Assembly: GCA_947626705.1 (NCBI GenBank)
Contig: CANQTJ010000022.1
Coordinates: forward strand, 1 to 15,877
Direction: 5' to 3'
From: an uncultured Clostridia bacterium
GTDB lineage: Bacteria > Bacillota > Clostridia > TANB77 > CAG-508
DNA: 15,877 nt
Shown here: piece after piece, positions 1-7,521 of the stretch
How the letters are laid out: each line of letters begins with the position of its first letter
How positions within the stretch are numbered: the stretch's first letter is position 1
Made by a program: the position numbers and the translations under genes
The notes under the pieces: model-generated
Database searches by the model: none
The model's input: the letters and a program-made list of their open reading frames with translations, nothing else
Told to the model about the DNA's origin: nothing

Positions 1-10
1 AAAATAATTT

Positions 11-45
11 CCCAAATAAAGAGAATAACATTCTCTTTATTTGGG
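11..45 (-). terminator. Rho-independent terminator after the parA-parB-DUF4446 operon
   Basis: A perfect 16-bp stem (11-26 pairs with 30-45) with a 3-base loop lies about 35 bp past the stop of the leftward DUF4446 gene. On the minus strand the stem is followed by AAATTATTTT, an imperfect U-rich tail. On the plus strand it is followed by GTGCTTTTTATT, so it may stop transcription from both sides. Confidence 0.8.
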
Positions 46-79
46 GTGCTTTTTATTTATCGGCTGTGAATTGTAACGT

Positions 80-574
80 TTATAAATTTACAGCTTTTTC
101 CACTGCTTGTATCTCTTCATTTGATAAAGTATATTTAGAATTTCCATTTTCTATAGGCTTTGCATAAATATTAGACATTTCTCTAGAATAAATACCATTA
201 AAAACTACTCCATTATTTTTTTCATCTAATAATGCAACTGCAAAACTCAAATCACTTCCTGTATCTTTAAAAGCACTATATCTAACAATACCTATTTTTT
301 GAATACATTTTGAAAAATCTTGTCTAACATCCTTATATAAGTTTGCAATTTCAATATTTTGATTTTCTACTAAATCAACTTTATTCATAAATTTTTCCAA
401 ATCTTCTTGTATATTATTTCCATTTCCTAATTTTTTTATAAATTTTTTATACTTATTATTTTTACTTATTACATTAACTAATAAAATAATATATCCTATT
501 ATTAATAAAAGTATAATACAATTTAAAAATAATACATAATTATCTGATTTTAAAAATTCTACTATTTCATTCAT
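80..574 (-). CDS. DUF4446 family protein, membrane-anchored, downstream of parB
   Basis: This 164-residue protein of unknown function has one hydrophobic N-terminal segment (about residues 13-36), a charged, probably helical linker (about 37-90), and a C-terminal domain. That domain carries the DUF4446 pattern: IGIVRYSAF, then DLSFAVALLD, NNGVVFNGIYSRE and a YAKPIENG motif. The likely topology is a single anchor with a cytoplasmic C-terminal domain (inference). It starts at ATG 574, 13 bp after parB. Its Shine-Dalgarno sequence (TAGGTGG) overlaps the parB stop codon TAG, which suggests translational coupling. The same neighbourhood is known in many Clostridia, so a link to chromosome segregation or the cell envelope is plausible but unproven. 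Confidence 0.85.
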   Translation of the reverse strand: MNEIVEFLKSDNYVLFLNCIILLLIIGYIILLVNVISKNNKYKKFIKKLGNGNNIQEDLEKFMNKVDLVENQNIEIANLYKDVRQDFSKCIQKIGIVRYSAFKDTGSDLSFAVALLDEKNNGVVFNGIYSREMSNIYAKPIENGNSKYTLSNEEIQAVEKAVNL

Positions 575-587
575 TTTTATAAACCAC

Positions 588-1439
588 CTATTTCATCAAA
601 TTTAATATTCTTTCTAAATCTTCATTTGATGCATATTCTATTACAATTTTTCCTTTTTTCTTTCCTGGATTTAATTTTACTTTAGTTCCAAAAAAGCCTT
701 GGAATGTATTTTCTATATCTTTATATAAAATACTTACTCTTTTTAATTCATCTTTTGAAATTTGTTTTTGATTTATTTTTTTATTTCTCTGTTCTATTTC
801 TCTAACAGTTGATCCTCTTTCTATCATATCTACAGCAGTCATATATTGCTTTTCTGGGTCAGTTATTGCTAATAATCCTCTGCAATGTCCTTCTGTCAAT
901 TTTCCCTGTTTAGCAAATTCCAATACTCTTGGATCTAAATTTAAAATTCTTACTGTGTTTGCTATCGTACTTCTGCTTTTTCCTAATTTTTTTGAAACTT
1001 CTTCTTGAGTTAGTCCATAATTTTCCATTAGATTTTTTATTCCTAAAGCTTTTTCAAATGGATTTAAGTCTTCTCTTTGTATATTTTCAATTAGTGCTAT
1101 TTCATTATTTTTTCTTTCATCATCTTCCCTAATAATTGCTGGTATTTCTTCTAATCCAGCTATTTTACAAGCTCTCCATCTTCTTTCTCCTGCAATTATA
1201 TTATAATATCCATCTTTTTTAGATACAATTATAGGTTGAATTAAACCATATTCTTTTATTGATTCTGCTAATTCTTCTAAAGCTTCCTGATTAAAATTTT
1301 TTCTTGGTTGCTCTCTATTAGGTTCAACTTCTGTTATTTTTAAATTTTTTAATACATCATTTTCTCTTATTTGTTCTTCTTCTGGTGTTGGTCCAAACAA
1401 AGCATCTAATCCTTTTCCTAATCCAGTTTTTTTAGCCAT
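588..1439 (-). CDS. parB: Chromosome partitioning protein ParB (Spo0J)
   Basis: A 283-residue ParB/Spo0J-type CTP-dependent DNA clamp that loads on parS sites near the origin and recruits condensin and ParA. The N-terminal GLGKGLDALF (residues 6-15) is the usual ParA-contacting tail. The N-terminal ParB domain holds the CTP-binding box GERRWRA (84-90) and ENIQREDLNPFEKA (118-131). A helix-turn-helix follows at about 142-166 (LTQEEVSKKLGKSRSTIAN). The C-terminal third (about 230-283) fits the dimerization domain. Length is normal for the family. The start at 1439 has an AAGGA site about 10 bases upstream. It lies 72 bp after parA, with a probable internal promoter in between. The HTH specificity region looks like chromosomal ParB rather than Noc. 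Confidence 0.97.
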   Translation of the reverse strand: MAKKTGLGKGLDALFGPTPEEEQIRENDVLKNLKITEVEPNREQPRKNFNQEALEELAESIKEYGLIQPIIVSKKDGYYNIIAGERRWRACKIAGLEEIPAIIREDDERKNNEIALIENIQREDLNPFEKALGIKNLMENYGLTQEEVSKKLGKSRSTIANTVRILNLDPRVLEFAKQGKLTEGHCRGLLAITDPEKQYMTAVDMIERGSTVREIEQRNKKINQKQISKDELKRVSILYKDIENTFQGFFGTKVKLNPGKKKGKIVIEYASNEDLERILNLMK

Positions 1440-1480
1440 TTAAATCACTTTCCTTTCTACAATTTAAACTATTTTTATAT

Positions 1481-1510
1481 GTTATATAAAAGTGTTTTAT
1501 TATTGGTCAA
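1481..1510 (-). promoter_or_regulatory. Possible internal promoter for parB
   Basis: On the minus strand a TTGACC -35 (1505-1510) precedes TATATA (1483-1488, 16-bp spacer) or TATAAC (1481-1486, 18-bp spacer). It lies in the parA-parB gap about 45 bp before the parB start. The -35 matches consensus at 5 of 6 positions and the -10 is weaker. It would let parB be made independently of parA. Confidence 0.45.
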
Positions 1511-1511
1511 A

Positions 1512-2300
1512 TTAAAATATTTTTTTATTTTTCTTTTCTGTATCATTTGTTTTTAAAAATTCTTTTGTAAATTTTTCATAAGTTTTTGCTCCTTTTGACC
1601 TTGGATCATATTCTGTTATAGGCATACCATAACTTGGAGCTTCACTTAATCTTACATTTCTTGGTATAACTGTTTTATATACTTTATCATTAAAATATTT
1701 TTTTACTTCTTTTACTACTTGATTAGAAAGATTTGTTCTAGCATCATACATTGTAAGAAGTGCTCCTTCTATTTCTATGTTTTTATTTAGATGTTTTTTT
1801 ACTAAATTAATAGTATTTATAAGTTGTCCTAAACCTTCTAATGCATAGTATTCACATTGTACAGGTATTAAAACACTATCAGATGCAGTAAAAGCATTTA
1901 ATGTTATTAATCCTAATGATGGAGGACAGTCTATTAAAATATAGTCAAATTTTTCTTTTATTTTTTCCAATTTTTCCTTTAATCTTTGTTCTCTTGATAT
2001 CATAGAAACTAATTCCACTTCAGCTCCTGCTAAGTTAATGTTTGAAGGGCATACTAATAATCTTTTTATAACAGTTTCTTCTAATACTTCTTGTATTTCA
2101 GTTTCTCCTACTAATACATCGTATGTAGAAAGTTCAACGTCTTTTTCTGCACCTACACCACTTGTTGCGTTACCTTGAGGATCTGCATCTATTAATAATA
2201 CTTTATTTCCTTTTTTTGCAAGCATTGTACTTAAATTTATTGTAGTAGTTGTCTTTCCAACTCCACCTTTTTGATTTGCTACAGATATTATTTTTCCCAC
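1512..2300 (-). CDS. parA: Chromosome partitioning ATPase ParA (Soj)
   Basis: A 262-residue ParA/Soj ATPase that binds DNA as an ATP dimer and works with ParB in origin segregation; in Bacillus subtilis Soj also controls DnaA. The deviant Walker A KGGVGKTT is at residues 11-18, with signature Lys11 and catalytic-loop Lys16. Switch I LLIDADPQGN is at 35-44 and Walker B YILIDCPPSLG at 120-130. The chromosomal-ParA signature VRLSEAPSYGMPI is at 216-228. The start codon is GTG (2298-2300), supported by a strong GGAGG site 7 bases upstream; no better ATG exists. The short N terminus, without a repressor-like HTH extension, marks it as the chromosomal type rather than a plasmid P1/F type. Confidence 0.96.
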   Translation of the reverse strand: MGKIISVANQKGGVGKTTTTINLSTMLAKKGNKVLLIDADPQGNATSGVGAEKDVELSTYDVLVGETEIQEVLEETVIKRLLVCPSNINLAGAEVELVSMISREQRLKEKLEKIKEKFDYILIDCPPSLGLITLNAFTASDSVLIPVQCEYYALEGLGQLINTINLVKKHLNKNIEIEGALLTMYDARTNLSNQVVKEVKKYFNDKVYKTVIPRNVRLSEAPSYGMPITEYDPRSKGAKTYEKFTKEFLKTNDTEKKNKKIF

Positions 2301-2360
2301 GATATCTCCTCCAATTTTTAGTTAATATTTACCTATTGATTTATTATATTTTATATATTT

Positions 2361-2389
2361 ATAATATACAAATATTTTATAAAAGTCAA
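2361..2389 (-). promoter_or_regulatory. Sigma-A promoter for parA-parB
   Basis: On the minus strand TTGACT (2384-2389), a 17-bp spacer and TATTAT (2361-2366) match the housekeeping consensus at 5 of 6 positions in each box. The predicted start near 2354 gives a leader of about 54 nt, ending in the GGAGG of parA. Confidence 0.65.
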
Positions 2390-2400
2390 TAATTTTTTTT

Positions 2401-2720
2401 AAGTTTAATAATTTTTAATCAATTTTTTTATAATTTTCATTAGTATTTTAATTAACTAAAAAGGTTAAATATAAAATATTTTTAATTGAATTCGATATGA
2501 TAAATTATCTTCTTTAGCTAATTATAGAATGTATTTAAAATTTAAATATTTGAATATCTAAATGTCTTGAAGAACCAAAATAAAAATATTTTATATTAAC
2601 CTTTTAATAAAGTTTTTTAAATTGTGAATTATAACAATTATTATACTTTAGTATTTAATTTACTATATTTGACTAGTAATAATAGTACTTAAAAATACAC
2701 ATATCTATTTTATAGCATTA
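2401..2720. other. AT-rich parA-rsmG spacer, no gene seen
   Basis: No start-bearing open frame of useful length is present on either strand. The parA promoter lies at its edge. Its main content is a pair of long inverted repeats (2459-2484 and 2581-2605, described separately). In Bacillus subtilis the noc gene occupies this position, and no remnant of it is recognisable here. Confidence 0.6.
2459..2605. repeat. 147-bp element bounded by 25-26 bp inverted repeats
   Basis: The left arm 2459-2484 starts AAAAGGTTAAATATAAAA. It is the reverse complement of the right arm 2581-2605 except for one inserted base, with 96 bp between the arms. The interior has no open reading frame. The size and terminal repeats resemble a MITE, and TAA lies next to both ends as a possible short target duplication, although that is weak in such AT-rich DNA. 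Alternatively it is a long RNA hairpin or a regulatory site for parA. Confidence 0.5.
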
Positions 2721-2758
2721 TTAAAGAACCTTTAAATGTTATCTTAAAGGTTCTTTAA
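2721..2758 (-). terminator. Hairpin at the 3' end of rsmG
   Basis: A perfect 15-bp stem (2721-2735 with 2744-2758) has an 8-base loop. The rsmG stop codon (2739-2741) sits in the loop, so the first arm on the minus strand encodes the last residues of RsmG. The following minus-strand bases (TAATGCTATAAAAT) lack a clear U tract. It may therefore be a weak terminator or a 3'-end stabilising structure. Confidence 0.55.
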
Positions 2759-3461
2759 CTGGTATACCTGCCTTTCTTGGATAATTATTTGGAGTAGTTA
2801 ATTTCTTATGAATCAAAATTATATTTCTAACAATATCAGTATTTGGCAAATTAAATTTATCTATTTTTTCTATTTCACCACCTAAAATTTTTATAGCACA
2901 TTTACTATTATTTATTTCATCTTGTATTTCACTACCTTTCATACATATACATTTTCCATTAATCTTAGCAATAGGAATTAAATATTCTGAAAGTACAGAT
3001 AAATTTGCAACTGCTCTGGCTGTAACATACTCAAAATTTTCTCTATATTGCTTATTCTTTCCAAAATCTTCTACTCTAGAATGAACTGTATTTATCTTTT
3101 CTAAATTAAGTTCTTTTATTACTTCATTTAAAAAATTAATTCTTTTATTTAAAGAATCTACAAGTGTTATTTTTAAATCTGCCCTATAAATTTTTAAAGG
3201 TATTCCTGGAAATCCTGCACCAGTTCCAATATCTGCTAAAGTTTTATTTTCATCTAAATATTTATTTATAGTTAATGAATCTATAAAATGTTTAATAATT
3301 ATTTCTTCTGGTTTTGTAATAGCTGTCAGATTTATTTTTTCATTCCATTCAATTAATAAATTCATATATTTATAAAACTTTTCTAATTGTTCATCATTAA
3401 ACAATATATCAATCTTTTTAGAATAAGTATTCATTAACTCTTTAAATTTTCGTATTTCCAT
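2739..3461 (-). CDS. rsmG: 16S rRNA (guanine-N7) methyltransferase RsmG (GidB)
   Basis: A 240-residue S-adenosylmethionine-dependent enzyme that methylates N7 of G527 (E. coli numbering) in 16S rRNA; its loss gives low-level streptomycin resistance in other bacteria. The Rossmann motif I LADIGTGAGFPGIPLK is at residues 75-90. The acidic ribose-binding position is in ITLVDSLNKR (98-107), and ARAVANL is at 148-154. The C terminus YPRKAGIPVKEPL is the usual RsmG ending, so the gene is full length. Start ATG 3461 has AAAAGGAGG with an 11-base spacer. It follows mnmG by 74 bp in the same direction, the common mnmG-rsmG arrangement, and ends inside a hairpin. Confidence 0.96.
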   Translation of the reverse strand: MEIRKFKELMNTYSKKIDILFNDEQLEKFYKYMNLLIEWNEKINLTAITKPEEIIIKHFIDSLTINKYLDENKTLADIGTGAGFPGIPLKIYRADLKITLVDSLNKRINFLNEVIKELNLEKINTVHSRVEDFGKNKQYRENFEYVTARAVANLSVLSEYLIPIAKINGKCICMKGSEIQDEINNSKCAIKILGGEIEKIDKFNLPNTDIVRNIILIHKKLTTPNNYPRKAGIPVKEPLR

Positions 3462-3535
3462 ATTATAATTTTCCTCCTTTTAAGGTACAAATCAGTTAAA
3501 AAAATTATAACTATTTTTTTACTAATTTTCTTAAA

Positions 3536-5407
3536 TTATCTCTTATTCATTTGCAAATAAATTAAGAGTACAGATATATCTGCTGGAGAAACCCCAGAAA
3601 TTCTAGACGCTTGTCCTATTGAATGCGGTTTAAATTTATTAAGTTTTTGTCTTGCCTCTAAACTTAATCCATTTATTTTTTCATAATCTATATCTTCTGA
3701 TAGCAATTTATATTCTAATTTTTTAAACTTTTCAACTTGAGCTTCTTGCATTTTTATATATCCTTCATATTTTATTTGTATTTCAACTTCTTGCCTCTCT
3801 TGTAACGTTAACTCAGGTCTATCTACATCTATTGGGCTTAATTTTTCATAGTCTAATTCTGTTCTTTTTAATAATTCTGCCATTTTAGTTCCCGTATTTA
3901 GCTCAGAAGTACCATACTTTTTCAACAATTTATTAACATCTTCCGTAGGTTTAACAATAGTATTCTTTAATCTATTAATTTCTTCCTTTATATTTTGTTT
4001 TTTAATCAAAAATCTTTCATATCTTTCATCAGAGATTAAACCTATTTTATGACCTATTTCTGTTAATCTTAAATCTGCATTATCTTGCCTCAAAAGTAAT
4101 CTATATTCAGCTCTAGAAGTCATCATTCTATATGGTTCATTTGTTCCTTTTGTAACAATATCATCTATTAATACTCCTATGTATCCTTGAGTTCTATCTA
4201 ATATTAAAGGATCATTACCTTTTATTTTTTGAACTGCATTAATTCCTGCAATTAATCCTTGACATGCTGCTTCTTCATATCCAGAAGTTCCATTTGTTTG
4301 TCCAGCCATAAATAATCCATCTATTCCTTTGTATTCCAATGAAAGTTTTAAATTAGAAGGATTTATACAATCATATTCGATAGCATAAGCTGATCTAGTA
4401 AACTCTGCATTTTCTAATCCAGGTATAGTCCTATATAAAGCAATTTGGACATCTTCTGGAAGTGATGAACTTAAACCTTGTATGTACATTTCTTCAGTAT
4501 CTAAACCTACTGGTTCAACAAATGCTTGATGCCTTGGTTTATCACTAAATCTAACTACTTTATCTTCTATTGATGGACAATATCTAGGCCCTGTGCCTTC
4601 TATCTTTCCAGCATATAAAGGTGATCTATGTAAATTATCTTTTATTATTTTATGAGTTAACTCATTTGTATAAGTCAAATAACAATCTACTTGTTTTAAA
4701 TCCTTTATTTCGTCTTCAAAAGAAAAAGGAACAACATTTTCATCTCCCTTTTGAATTTCCATTTTACTAAAATCTATACTTCTTCTATTAATTCTTGCAG
4801 GAGTTCCTGTTTTAAACCTAACTAAATCAACTCCAATATTTTTTAAAGAATCAGATAATTTATTTGCTGCTGCAACGCCATCTGGCCCACTTTCTTCTGA
4901 AAATTCTCCCATAAAAATTTTTCCTTTTAAATATGTTCCTGTTGCAACAATAACTGCCTTTACTTTATAAATCGCACCTACTGATGTTTCTATCCCCACT
5001 ACTTTATTATTTTCGACTTTAATATCCACAATTTCTCCCTGTTTTAAAAATAAATTTTCCTGCTTTTCTAAAGTATGTTTCATTTCAATATGGTATTTTT
5101 TTCTATCAGCTTGTGCTCTTAAAGAATGAACAGCAGGTCCTTTAGAGGTATTCAACATTTTTATTTGTATCATAGTTTTATCTATATTTTTCCCCATTTC
5201 ACCCCCAAGTGCATCTATTTCCCTTACTAAATGTCCTTTTGAACTTCCTCCTATATGAGGATTACATGGCATATTAGCTATTGCTTCTAAACTAATTGAA
5301 AATATTAATGTTTTCATTCCTAATCTAGCTGAAGCTAAACCTGCTTCACATCCAGCATGTCCAGCACCAATTACTGCTATATCATATTCTCCCGCATAAT
5401 AACTCAT
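3536..5407 (-). CDS. mnmG: tRNA uridine 5-carboxymethylaminomethyl modification enzyme MnmG (GidA)
   Basis: A 623-residue FAD enzyme that, with MnmE, installs the (carboxymethyl)aminomethyl group on C5 of wobble uridine U34 in several tRNAs. The FAD-binding motif VIGAGHAGCEAG is at residues 12-23. The conserved MPCNPHIGG carries Cys48, and GPRYCPSIEDKVVRF carries the second conserved Cys277. The FAD-binding GQTNGTSGYEEAACQG segment lies further on. The C-terminal helical MnmE/tRNA-contact domain ends in SRISGVSPADISVLLIYL. Length matches the family (about 620-630). Start ATG 5407 has an AAGGAAAGGA site. The leader carries a 10-bp hairpin directly upstream of that site. Confidence 0.97.
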   Translation of the reverse strand: MSYYAGEYDIAVIGAGHAGCEAGLASARLGMKTLIFSISLEAIANMPCNPHIGGSSKGHLVREIDALGGEMGKNIDKTMIQIKMLNTSKGPAVHSLRAQADRKKYHIEMKHTLEKQENLFLKQGEIVDIKVENNKVVGIETSVGAIYKVKAVIVATGTYLKGKIFMGEFSEESGPDGVAAANKLSDSLKNIGVDLVRFKTGTPARINRRSIDFSKMEIQKGDENVVPFSFEDEIKDLKQVDCYLTYTNELTHKIIKDNLHRSPLYAGKIEGTGPRYCPSIEDKVVRFSDKPRHQAFVEPVGLDTEEMYIQGLSSSLPEDVQIALYRTIPGLENAEFTRSAYAIEYDCINPSNLKLSLEYKGIDGLFMAGQTNGTSGYEEAACQGLIAGINAVQKIKGNDPLILDRTQGYIGVLIDDIVTKGTNEPYRMMTSRAEYRLLLRQDNADLRLTEIGHKIGLISDERYERFLIKKQNIKEEINRLKNTIVKPTEDVNKLLKKYGTSELNTGTKMAELLKRTELDYEKLSPIDVDRPELTLQERQEVEIQIKYEGYIKMQEAQVEKFKKLEYKLLSEDIDYEKINGLSLEARQKLNKFKPHSIGQASRISGVSPADISVLLIYLQMNKR

Positions 5408-5421
5408 TTTATTTCCTTTCC

Positions 5422-5450
5422 TTATGAAACAAAAAAACAGTGTTTCATAA
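5422..5450 (-). promoter_or_regulatory. Leader hairpin abutting the mnmG ribosome binding site
   Basis: Perfect 10-bp arms TTATGAAACA (5422-5431) and TGTTTCATAA (5441-5450) flank a 9-base loop. In the mRNA the second arm ends directly at the AAGGAAAGGA ribosome binding site. It could tune mnmG translation or transcript stability. The arms contain TGTTTCA/TGAAACA, the halves of parS, but in outward order, so it is not a parS site. Confidence 0.45.
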
Positions 5451-5470
5451 ATCTTATAGAATACTTTTAC

Positions 5471-5476
5471 ATTATA
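5471..5476 (-). promoter_or_regulatory. Possible -10 box for mnmG
   Basis: A perfect TATAAT on the minus strand would start transcription near 5464, just before the leader hairpin. No good -35 lies 16-18 bp upstream, so support is limited in this AT-rich DNA. Confidence 0.3.
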
Positions 5477-5867
5477 GTAAATATCATTTTTTTATCTTTT
5501 TTCTTCAAAACCTTTGTATTTAAATCATTTATGCAATTAGTATATATTTACTTATTAATTAAAAATAATTAATTTTATTTTTTATATTTTATGTATATTA
5601 AATATTTTGTTCGCTTTTAAATTTATTTGTATACTAAAACAAATATTTATTTAAATACAGCTCACTACTTATTTAATTTTTTTATAAATATTAATAATAT
5701 ACAAATATTATAATTTAATTAATTTTATTATCAACAAACTATAACTTTATTCCTATATTAGCTTTTTATTTTCCATTTTAATTAATTTTCTATCATTTTA
5801 TATAAAATTATATGGTTAAATTATAAAAATGTCCTATTTTGGATTTTAATGACAAATATATAGATTT
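5477..5867. other. AT-rich spacer between mnmE and mnmG, no gene seen
   Basis: About 390 bp of A/T-dominated sequence without a credible coding frame, tRNA or repeat. mnmE and mnmG are usually close together in Bacillota, so a spacer this long is somewhat unusual. Only weak A/T hairpins are seen after the mnmE stop, none a clear terminator. Confidence 0.5.
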
Positions 5868-7238
5868 TTATTTGCCTAGACAAAATTTTGAAAAAATTTC
5901 ATTTATTATATCATCTGTTACAGTTTCTCCTGTAATTTTTCCTAAATCTTCCAAAATATCATTAATAAATATTGCAATTATATCTACTGGCATATTATCT
6001 TGTATAGCATTTTTGGCTTTTGTTACATTATTTATAGCATTTGAAATTAAATTTTTATGTCTTAAATTAGTTATAATGACTTCATTATCTAAATTAATCT
6101 CATTAAAATTAAACATCTTTGATATAATTGAACCTATTTTATCTAAACCTTCTCCATTTAAAGCAGATATTTTTATAATATTTTCTGTAATATTTACAAA
6201 ATTATTATCTTTCTCATCTAATACTTGTTTTAAATCTGACTTATTCAATACAATAATTACATTTTTATTTTTTACTATATCTAAAATTTCATAATCTTCT
6301 TTCGTTAATTCTTTAGAACTATCAAAAATTGCTATAATTAAATCTGCATCTTTAGCTATTTCTTTAGATTTTATAATGCCTATTTTTTCTACTTCATCTT
6401 TTGCATCTCTAATCCCTGCTGTATCTATTAATTTTAAAGGTATTCCGTTTATATTAACAAACTCCTCTATTGTATCTCTTGTTGTTCCTTCATACTCTGT
6501 AACTATAGCTCTATCCTCTTTTAGTATAGAATTTAATAAAGATGATTTTCCTGCATTGGGCTTTCCAATTATAGCAGTTTTTATTCCTTCTTTTATAATT
6601 TTTCCACTATCAAAACTTTTTTCCAAATTTTCTAATTTCATTTGTACATTATTTAACATATTAAATATTTCATTATTAGTAACATCTTCAACATCATATT
6701 CTGGATAATCAATACTAACATCTACATTTACTAATATATCTAATATTTCTTGTTTTATATCTTTTATCTTTTTGGATAAAACCCCTTCTAACTGTTTAAC
6801 ACTAGTTTTCATTTCTCTTTCTGATTTACTATTTATAATATCAACAACAGATTCAGCCTGTAATAAATCTATTCTTCCATTTAAAAATGCTCTTTTAGTA
6901 AATTCACCAGGCTCGGCTAGTGTAGCACCATTTTTTAAACATATATCTAATATTTTTCTTATAACTAAATTTCCACCATGAGTATTAATTTCACACATAT
7001 TTTCAGTTGTATAACTCTTAGGAGCTTTAAAATATGAAACTAAAACTTCATCTACAATTTCATTATTTTCTATAATAAAACCATATTTTATAGAATATCC
7101 TTTTATATCTTCTATTTTTTGTTTATTTTTAGGCCTAAAAAATTTATCAAGTACATTAAAACAATCTTTACCACTCATTCTAACAATACCAATCCCACCA
7201 ATACCTGGAGCTGTAGATATTGAAGCTATTACATTCAT
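5868..7238 (-). CDS. mnmE: tRNA modification GTPase MnmE (TrmE)
   Basis: A 456-residue K+-activated GTPase that partners MnmG in wobble-uridine modification. The N-terminal tetrahydrofolate-binding domain begins IASISTAPGIGGIGIVRMSG (4-23). The central helical domain contains the G domain: P-loop GKPNAGKS (225-232), the GTTRDT switch region (251-256), DTAGIRD (272-278) and NKSD (332-335). The invariant C-terminal tail CLGK (453-456, family CIGK/CLGK) supplies the conserved cysteine. Start ATG 7238 has GAGGT 7 bases upstream, and length is normal. It appears to be a single-gene unit: jag ends at its own terminator about 260 bp upstream. Confidence 0.97.
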   Translation of the reverse strand: MNVIASISTAPGIGGIGIVRMSGKDCFNVLDKFFRPKNKQKIEDIKGYSIKYGFIIENNEIVDEVLVSYFKAPKSYTTENMCEINTHGGNLVIRKILDICLKNGATLAEPGEFTKRAFLNGRIDLLQAESVVDIINSKSEREMKTSVKQLEGVLSKKIKDIKQEILDILVNVDVSIDYPEYDVEDVTNNEIFNMLNNVQMKLENLEKSFDSGKIIKEGIKTAIIGKPNAGKSSLLNSILKEDRAIVTEYEGTTRDTIEEFVNINGIPLKLIDTAGIRDAKDEVEKIGIIKSKEIAKDADLIIAIFDSSKELTKEDYEILDIVKNKNVIIVLNKSDLKQVLDEKDNNFVNITENIIKISALNGEGLDKIGSIISKMFNFNEINLDNEVIITNLRHKNLISNAINNVTKAKNAIQDNMPVDIIAIFINDILEDLGKITGETVTDDIINEIFSKFCLGK

Positions 7239-7340
7239 TTTTATACCTCTTTCTAAATATATTTATACTATATTTTATCATATTATGTAACTTTTTAAAA
7301 GTAATTCTTATTTATTTTTTATATTTAACATTTTCACTAT

Positions 7341-7508
7341 TTAGAACATTTTAAAGTCTGCTTCTTTATTCGTCCGCGAAAAATTGTATAGCAATTTTTC
7401 TGAGGAATGCTTTATATATAGGAAATTCAGAAAACTCCCTATAATATAAAAAAGGTCAAGATAAGCATTACTTAAAATAAGTAAAATCTGATCTTTGACC
7501 TCGGATTT
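7341..7508. repeat. Structured, stop-free non-coding block (possible repeat element or coding relic)
   Basis: One minus-strand frame is open for 55 codons from 7508 to a TAA at 7341-7343, but it has no plausible start or ribosome binding site. The block includes the jag terminator, a tatagg/cctata pair near 7418-7443 and a perfect 8-bp AAAAATTG/CAATTTTT hairpin near 7379-7399. It also holds an unusually GC-rich patch (TCCGCG). The sharp contrast with the surrounding A/T spacer suggests an inserted repeat or the relic of a gene. Whether it is repeated elsewhere in the genome cannot be seen from this window. Confidence 0.35.
7448..7501 (-). terminator. Terminator after jag
   Basis: The outer stem AGGTCAAGAT (7453-7462) pairs with ATCTTTGACCT (7491-7501) with one bulge. 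An inner perfect 7-bp stem (7468-7474 with 7478-7484) has an AAA loop. On the minus strand the structure is followed by a run of U (7452-7448). It lies about 20 bp past the jag stop and closes the rnpA-yidD-yidC-jag transcript. Confidence 0.75.
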
Positions 7509-7521
7509 TTATAAATATCAT

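Noticed and set aside
929..1132. Plus-strand frame inside parB, and similar plus-strand frames inside mnmG and mnmE
   Set aside because: These are antisense shadows of well-conserved genes, low in complexity, with no family resemblance or ribosome binding site.
5422..5450. parS site upstream of mnmG
   Set aside because: The half-sites are in outward order and separated by 9 bases; parS is a continuous inward 16-bp palindrome.
7341..7508. Small protein gene between jag and mnmE
   Set aside because: The open frame has no ATG, GTG or TTG start with a ribosome binding site and runs through the jag terminator hairpin.
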